Below are positions 60,601-64,000 of a DNA stretch of 64,000 bases, one piece after another. The translations under genes were made by a program, and so were the position numbers. Source of the stretch: Harmothoe impar (Eukaryota > Annelida > Polychaeta > Phyllodocida > Polynoidae); assembly GCA_947462335.1 (NCBI GenBank), contig OX381704.1:22832442-22896441 (forward strand), given 5' to 3'. The notes below the pieces were generated by a model that had not been told where the DNA came from, ran no database searches, and worked only from the letters and a program-made list of their open reading frames with translations. The stretch's first letter is position 1. Every line of letters starts with the position of its first letter.

Positions 60601-61515
60601 AACTAGCGCAAAATCGGAACACCCTTTTGTATGCGGGATGCGAATCAAAAATCAGATCTATGTATGAAGCTTCAATCAAAGGGGTCATTTATTACTGCAC
60701 ACTCAAAGATGCCCGTCTGAAGGAGAAAAATAGGGTCAGAACCAGAAATTTTGTCTGCTATTTGTACTGTGACACCAAAAGTCCAGGGGCTGATGCAAGG
60801 GGGCGGGAGTTCTTGGGTGGGGACCCCCCTCCAGTTTGTGATTAAAAAATAAATCGAATGATTTTTTAGTCCGCTTATCAATATTTGGTGTTTGGTGGAT
60901 CCCCCCTTTCAAATTCCTGGGTCTGCCCCTGAAAAAAAAACCATATAAATCCACTCCAATCCCCATCATGTTACTAAAATAACTTTGAGCCTCCATATAC
61001 ACCCTTAACATGTACCACCTGCTTGATAAGTGTGCAGAGAAATATACTTCTCAAGTGAAGACAGTTGGAAATAGTATTGGACTGTTTTGAACTATATACT
61101 TAATATAACATGTAATGGCTGAAGTGTAGCATGTATTAGAGTTAAGTATGGTAACATACATTTTAAAACTACACTTCGTTCCCGGAGATGTCTTGCAATA
61201 AAAATATCCAAAATTCAAACTCTTGTGTGTGTGTGTGTCCTCAGGAGCCTGTATGACATCTTCATCTGTGGCCGTGACATCCTGGGCCCGTCGTGCGGCG
61301 TGCAGACTGTGGGCATCTTTACACGGGTGGTGGAGAGCTTCCTACCTGTGAGCACGGTACGCTCCTGCCGCCCCCTTACCCAGCAGGCGGCCCGCAGTGG
61401 TGCCCCGCGTCCCCCCGGCATGAGCTGCTCACCACTAGCCGCACCCACACAGCGAGCTGCTCACACGGCCATAACACTACTGTGTATTATATATCACATA
61501 GGACTTAACATCTAG
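50095..61515 (+). CDS. Secreted protein with two tandem six-cysteine domains (5 exons)
   Basis: Spliced gene, exons 50095-50140, 50767-50917, 55846-55988, 59333-59459 and 61245-61515; introns all GT-AG with phases 1, 2, 1, 2. Product 245 aa. Residues 1-22 form a signal peptide (core CLLLLSGLTMVMG, likely cut after SFYA). Domain 1 cysteines: 25, 34, 65, 74, 82, 106. Domain 2: 121, 132, 155, 164, 173, 197. Spacing is 9/31/9/8/24 versus 11/23/9/9/24. One N-glycosylation sequon is at Asn124. Residues 198-228 are Pro/Ala/Arg rich, and the end HTAITLLCIIYHIGLNI is hydrophobic, perhaps a GPI signal. Third codon positions favour C/G, unlike the flanks. I do not recognise the family; nematode-type T20D4.11/DUF19 and other small secreted Cys-rich helical domains are worth comparing. 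Exon joins are very likely; exact function unknown. Confidence 0.8.
50767..50917 (+). CDS. Exon 2: first half of six-Cys domain 1
   Basis: Acceptor actcag, donor TGCAG|gtgaca. In phase it completes the signal peptide (VMGSFYA) and carries Cys 25, 34 and 65. It contains an acidic amphipathic run 'ELTDIQRHQNDLGLARELEA'. It ends two bases into the codon after Cys65. Confidence 0.85.
51004..51231 (+). CDS. Small intronic CpG-containing ORF, unknown
   Basis: 75 codons, ATG to TAG, inside intron 2 of the six-cysteine gene and on the same strand. It looks protein-like ('SALETFGGACTPGAYSVLFQ', 'DGTVDAARLHFYTMMSKGMA') and has several CpG codons (cgc, gac gcg, tcg), unlike its AT-rich neighbours. TATA-like words (catatatagtgttcatatat) precede it. 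It does not join the host gene's reading frame. No family is recognised. It could be a fragment of an inserted viral or mobile gene, or chance. Confidence 0.3.
   Translation: MYKRFSALETFGGACTPGAYSVLFQNQVLYRDGTVDAARLHFYTMMSKGMAQKELCADKRANILHRVYGIYCMSS
51452..51524 (+). tRNA. tRNA-Ala (AGC)
   Basis: A 73-nt full cloverleaf. The acceptor stem ggggagc pairs with gttctcc (two G-U pairs). The D arm contains tagctcagatgg (A box). The anticodon stem ctcgc/gtgag has loop ttagcat, so the anticodon is AGC. T stem ccggg/cccgg has loop atcgatg. The B box ggatcgatgcc has A where T is usual at position 54, an unusual base for a functional tRNA but allowed by the GWTCRANNC B-box consensus. No intron, no encoded CCA. 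It lies in intron 2 of the six-cysteine gene, same strand. Confidence 0.85.
51533..51536 (+). terminator. Pol III terminator of tRNA-Ala
   Basis: TTTT nine bases after the tRNA 3' end, the normal distance for a Pol III stop. It supports an expressed tRNA rather than a SINE head. Confidence 0.7.
51791..52169. mobile_element. MITE with aggccact ends and A/T runs
   Basis: The left end 'taaggccactcagaaaaaa' leads to 'agttgtttctcatcacc'. The right end 'ggtgatgagaaactttttt' leads to 'ttagtggccta'. Arms of about 38 bp are inverted. The interior has 'gaaattttt'-type words and no coding potential. It lies in intron 2 of the six-cysteine gene. Confidence 0.7.
53090..53272. repeat. Hairpin family H, copy 2 plus half copy
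   Basis: The first part (53090-53170) has 'gtgcctgaccctcaggtaag' and the right arm 'agcgacaatgactctcactt'; its left arm is truncated. A second piece at 53223-53272, in opposite orientation, has 'actcagaaaagtcagtgtca' and 'ttgtcgctaaaaccaccctc'. The two face each other, making a larger inverted repeat. Confidence 0.65.
53494..53826. mobile_element. MITE with caggcccgtaacta ends and 6-bp TSD
   Basis: The ends caggcccgtaacta and tagttacgggcctg are perfect inverted repeats. The flanks tatcaa at 53488-53493 and 53827-53832 are an exact 6-bp duplication. 333 bp, no transposase. It resembles the element at 16889-17163 in TSD length and CAG start. It lies in intron 2 of the six-cysteine gene. Confidence 0.8.
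54055..54390. repeat. Degenerate tetranucleotide repeat (ggca/ggta/gata)
   Basis: A long impure run of aggtaggcaggcaggaagg-like words. A complementary 'ctacctacctacctgcctat' tract lies at about 54461-54480, so the two could pair. The Cys/Leu-rich minus frames across it are artefacts. Confidence 0.8.
54537..54612. repeat. (AT)n microsatellite
   Basis: About 75 bp of pure AT dinucleotide, self-complementary, in intron 2 of the six-cysteine gene. Confidence 0.97.
54793..55530. other. Intron 2 stretch with an unexplained long minus frame
   Basis: A 117-codon minus frame (55145-54792) ends near several cysteines ('VQRCRLPVCFRAN', 'HASCLPPPC'). It has no splice signals matching it and no domain I recognise. 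It overlaps a 60-codon + frame. Treated as intronic sequence. Confidence 0.2.
55846..55988 (+). CDS. Exon 3: second half of six-Cys domain 1
   Basis: Acceptor cttacttacag, donor CTACAAG|gtgaga. Its first base completes Arg66; it then codes for 47 residues with Cys 74, 82 and 106 ('SKPCVLFKVSKCSSRVKPDV'). It ends in phase 1. Confidence 0.85.
56122..56451. mobile_element. MITE with ggtgacgtctttgaccggg ends
   Basis: The left end ggtgacgtcttgaccgggaag and right end cttcccggtcaaagacgtcac differ by one base as inverted repeats. Extra tandem copies of the terminal word lie just outside the left end (gtctttgaccggctgac at 56093-56109). Intron 3 of the six-cysteine gene; no coding. Confidence 0.7.
57050..57815 (-). 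mobile_element. LINE fragment, reverse-transcriptase C-terminal region
   Basis: Read on the minus strand from 57815. 'TIYKSMVLPTFDYAYFIWD' is the thumb-region LP-x-FDY-x(3)-W motif of non-LTR RTs. Then comes 'LEMQRLQNKT', an in-frame stop, and, past a nested insertion, 'SECCKLIERRDKHLLYYVFS'. After a frameshift near 57315 comes 'SSLYRGIIRWNELKPVY', matching the usual tail (YRG-x(3)-WN-x-L). The 5' side is truncated at about 57815 and the low-coordinate end runs into gatgagatgagatgata repeats. Dead; antisense to the host gene, in intron 3. Confidence 0.8.
57449..57651. mobile_element. 203-bp hAT-like insertion splitting the LINE
   Basis: Flanked by the exact 8-bp duplication ccaacttg (57441-57448 and 57652-57659). 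Removing the insert and one duplicate rejoins the LINE reading frame without shift. Its ends share tgcagannggntc-like words in inverted orientation, but TIRs are short. The 8-bp TSD suggests hAT. The interior repeats cgacctggnacc and gcgact words. Confidence 0.75.
58000..58900. other. Intron 3 sequence, unassigned
   Basis: AT-rich sequence with no recognisable element. Short tandem words such as 'attgatatcattgata' occur near 58527. Confidence 0.35.
59333..59459 (+). CDS. Exon 4: first half of six-Cys domain 2
   Basis: Acceptor cttggcctgcag, donor TGCAG|gtctgt (weaker than the others). Carries Cys 121, 132 and 155 and the sequon Asn124-His-Thr. It ends after Cys155 in phase 2, as exon 2 does after Cys65. 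Confidence 0.85.
59555..59612 (+). other. tRNA-like B-box relic
   Basis: 'gtgtgttcgatccccactc' resembles the T arm of a tRNA (B box ggttcgatcc) and is followed by an acceptor-like 'tgcaca'. No matching 5' half. Likely a SINE or tRNA fragment in intron 4. Confidence 0.35.
59749..59805 (-). other. tRNA 3'-half relic
   Basis: On the minus strand 'gtgtgagttcgaatcccacc' followed by 'ttggca' looks like a tRNA T arm and 3' acceptor strand. The 5' half is absent. Likely a SINE or pseudo-tRNA fragment. Confidence 0.4.
61245..61515 (+). CDS. Exon 5: second half of domain 2 and C-terminal tail
   Basis: The acceptor follows a TG-repeat tract (gtgtgtgtcctcag). Completes Arg156, then Cys 164, 173 and 197 ('FICGRDILGPSCGVQTVGIF'). 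A possible donor at STG|gtacgc (61359) was not used, because reading on supplies the sixth cysteine 24 residues after the fifth, exactly as in domain 1. Stop at 61513-61515. Confidence 0.75.
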
Positions 61516-61689
61516 GGTTATCACTGTGCATTTAGTTGGTAGGTATTCAGTGGAATCTACTTTCGTTAGTTGGGAGATGGTGCAAAACTTAAGTAGATCC
61601 TATTGTGTACCTACAACTATTATTTACAGCGTGTGCATTTATAGTCGATATATGATTACCGGGGTACTTTGAGTGCTTAAAAATCAATA

Positions 61690-61872
61690 ATGCGAAGGAA
61701 TTATTTCAAAACGTGTTTTATCTATTTGATTAATAATACAGTATCCGGGGGGATGATTTATAAATTGGACAGTTGTTGGGCAGGGGAAAGCAGACACATA
61801 ATAGATGGTTTTGTAGAAAATTGTAGAATGATGTCGCACAAAAAAGGGGTGCATTCCAAAAGAAGATCGTAG
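61690..61872 (+). CDS. Small ORF downstream of the six-cysteine gene
   Basis: 60 codons, ATG to TAG, basic at both ends and cysteine-containing ('YKLDSCWAGESRHIIDGFVE'). It lies within the presumed 3' UTR. No domain is recognised and no conservation can be judged, so it may be chance. Confidence 0.2.
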   Translation: MRRNYFKTCFIYLINNTVSGGMIYKLDSCWAGESRHIIDGFVENCRMMSHKKGVHSKRRS

Positions 61873-62657
61873 AAAAGTTTCCGTCTGCCCTATTGTACAG
61901 AATACCTGTATAAGATGGTTGTAAGGGGGAAATGCTCATTGCACAACAGACGGCTGAGACACCCTCTAAAGTCATTTCAGCCATCCAATTTTAAGATCTT
62001 TAATGATAGTTTATTTAGTACCAAACCAAGATGTAGTCACCCATAGTGACATGTAGACTACTTAATGCTGCAACCACCTTATACCAGGTAGTGGTATGAT
62101 TAGGTAGGAGGGCTGTATTATTGTGAAATGAACCATTTCTGTACTACAGTCTTGTAGGTTTCTTTGACTACTACCAGGGGAAATCTACGATTTACTCCTA
62201 TTTTCCCTACAGACATCCGTTTTTGTGATCGTAGCTTTAATAACTGAGCTCTCGTTTGTTGTTATGAATTGACCATCTGTGTTGTTGTCAGCACGATGGT
62301 ATTGAAGTTATAGGGGAGTCATACTCTCTTCAGTCCTTACACTGAAGATCTACGATGTATATATTTTCAGTTTCCTATAAAGGTACTCAATCAATTTGCT
62401 CAATAGAATGGTCAGATCGACCATCTAGATTTCCCTATTAAAAGAAATATTGTTCAATGTTATTACATTGTTCGCCGTGAATATAGATAGTTCCAACTGT
62501 CAATAACAGAATTACTAAGAGTAACAAAATCCCTTTATCGACAGTTTAAAAAATGAAACTATGGACTGTTTGATGTTTTAATAGTGTGTTAGTACATTAT
62601 ATGTGGATTGTCAATGTCATTTCCTCGTGTGCATTCTTTGTATATATCTGGTTGTAA

Positions 62658-62663
62658 AATAAA
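62658..62663 (+). promoter_or_regulatory. Possible poly(A) signal
   Basis: AATAAA followed within about 25 bases by a T/GT-rich stretch (gtttttctgttattcgtt). If used by the six-cysteine gene the 3' UTR would be about 1.1 kb. The closest alternative, less canonical, is near 61684 (atcaataat). Confidence 0.3.
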
Positions 62664-62699
62664 ATAATATTTGTATATGAACGTTTTTCTGTTATTCGT

Positions 62700-63680
62700 T
62701 CCAAATCTTATGCGGAACATATAACATATTAACTTTCCCCTTCTTACCTTTTTTCTCTGGCATTCTTTTCAACAACAGCAGACTCGAATAGCTTGGCCAT
62801 CAACCAACTTTATTACACCTCATGTCTAGTCAGGAGTTTACTGTAAACAACGCCTGCGGACAATAGGCGCCGACCTTTACTGCTTTAAGGGAGTAGCCAA
62901 TCTTTTTAACAACAGGGGGTGTGGATTAGGATGGACCAAAAATTGTGGACCCCTTGAAATCAAACTATTTAGACCTGGGGGGGGGGCAAAAAAAAGTCAC
63001 CTCTTTCAATCCCGTGTTACTATAGCTAAAAGGGGTCTGTCGCGGTAGATTTGAACCGCCTTGAAGGGGAGGGGGTGCAAAATATTTGGACCCCTTTTCC
63101 GGGGGACCAGAAAAAATTTGGAAAATGCTGACCAGAAAAATGCTGACCTCCCCCCTCGTTGTTAAAAATTGACCACTCGCTGAGGATGGCACTGAGATTA
63201 ATATCCTACGTGTATTGTCGTCATGATGCATTCATGCGGCCCTGGTGAGTAACAGTAGTGTGTATGAGTGTCTGGTTGTGGAGGTGTGAGCTGCTCTCAT
63301 TACCAGGAGCTGCTGGCCGCCCCAGGTGTGGGGTGTGAGGGTGGCGGGAGGCCAGGTAACTAGGGGGCTGCTGCCTGCTGGATACACCAGACAAATACAG
63401 CATAAACACAACCTAGTGTGTTTTAGGTCTCTCTCAGGGAAACGGCCAGTCTACTGTGTATACATAGACAAAGGTGCACGAGTACAGTTTTAATTGCTAT
63501 GAAAAAAGGGAATTTATAGTGGTTAAATCAACAATTTTGATCGTTTGACAGGCCGTGAAATGCGGGCAAAGGTTATTTCACGGGCGGGGGGGTTAAATAC
63601 GGCCTCCCTTGGCTAAGTTAATGGGAGTGCTCCCGAACCTGCCCCCCTCCCTCGAGAATGGTCTAATTTTAAAATTGGCC
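62700..63680. other. Unassigned 3' flank
   Basis: Contains the loosely repeated words 'aatttggaccccttttccgg' and 'attgtggaccccttgaaat', with G-runs near 62980 and 63060, probably an old low-complexity transposon. No gene seen. Confidence 0.3.
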
Positions 63681-63784
63681 CGCACACCTAGAAAAGTGAG
63701 AGTCATTGTCGCTCATTGGCACTGCCTGACTCTCAGATGAGGGTAGTTTTAGCGACAATGACTCTCACTTTTCTGAGGGTGCGC
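63681..63784. repeat. Hairpin family H, copy 3 (best preserved)
   Basis: The arms 'agaaaagtgagagtcattgt' and 'acaatgactctcacttttct' pair perfectly. The outer words gcacacct/agggtgcgc also pair. The loop has 'ggcactgcctgactctcaga' and 'tgagggtagttttagcg', conserved with copies at 15.8 and 53.1 kb. 104 bp, no coding. Confidence 0.75.
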
Positions 63785-64000
63785 TTACTGTGTTTTCTTG
63801 TTACGCCCAAATCCATCTTCGCCTCAAAAAATGACCACTTCAATGACCCACAATCCACGTACATAAAGGCCTACAAAGGGCAATCATGTAAAACTGGCCT
63901 TGTTACTAAGAGAGTAATCTTATTTTTTCTTGAAGGAAAGGAAAAAAACATCATTAGTGCAACAAGAGAAGTAGCCAAAGCCTTTGTACTATTACATGAC

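Noticed and set aside
61360..61365. gtacgc as the donor of exon 5
   Set aside because: Splicing here would remove the sixth cysteine of domain 2, which lies at exactly the domain-1 spacing if the exon is read through.
1..64000. CRISPR arrays, bacterial operons or organellar genes
   Set aside because: No regularly spaced identical repeats with unique spacers, no dense long ORFs; splice sites, Pol III tRNA and eukaryotic transposons show nuclear animal DNA.

Overview
The window is animal nuclear DNA. Spliced-gene signals, a Pol III tRNA gene, non-LTR and Penelope-type retroelement remnants, many non-autonomous DNA transposons, minisatellites and long gene-free stretches all point that way. The repeat style (TTAA-flanked and hairpin elements, frequent tacatgta words) suits a marine invertebrate such as a lancelet, hemichordate or lophotrochozoan. 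I cannot place it more precisely. No bacterial, organellar or CRISPR features are present.

Layout. Positions 0.8-14.1 kb are a very old array of about 2.5-kb non-coding units: three direct copies, plus a rearranged fourth partly in inverted orientation, with later insertions. Positions 14-18 kb hold small DNA transposons and a tRNA-like relic. Positions 18.4-34.9 kb are a second, unrelated array of diverged duplications. It contains one young tandem duplication of about 2.7 kb (23.2-28.75 kb) and is interrupted by a 1-kb inverted-repeat element and a Penelope-like fragment. Positions 35-50 kb carry more transposons, a 1-kb minisatellite, a LINE relic and a few coding-like segments that I can only call candidate exons.

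The one well supported protein gene lies on the + strand at 50.0-61.5 kb. A TATA box is followed by five exons whose phases join without conflict. They encode a 245-residue secreted protein: signal peptide, two tandem six-cysteine domains, then a Pro/Ala-rich tail ending in a hydrophobic segment. Each domain comes from a pair of exons, and the intron within each domain falls at the same place and phase (after the third cysteine, phase 2). This is direct evidence of an exon-pair duplication. I do not recognise the family; it is the best candidate here for something undescribed. Its second intron hosts a tRNA-Ala(AGC) gene in the same orientation, and its introns have taken up several DNA transposons and a LINE fragment that was itself later split by an 8-bp-TSD element.

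Almost all other open frames are short, lie in repeats, or shadow coding sequence. All coordinates of old repeat blocks are read by eye and should be taken as good to a few tens of bases.
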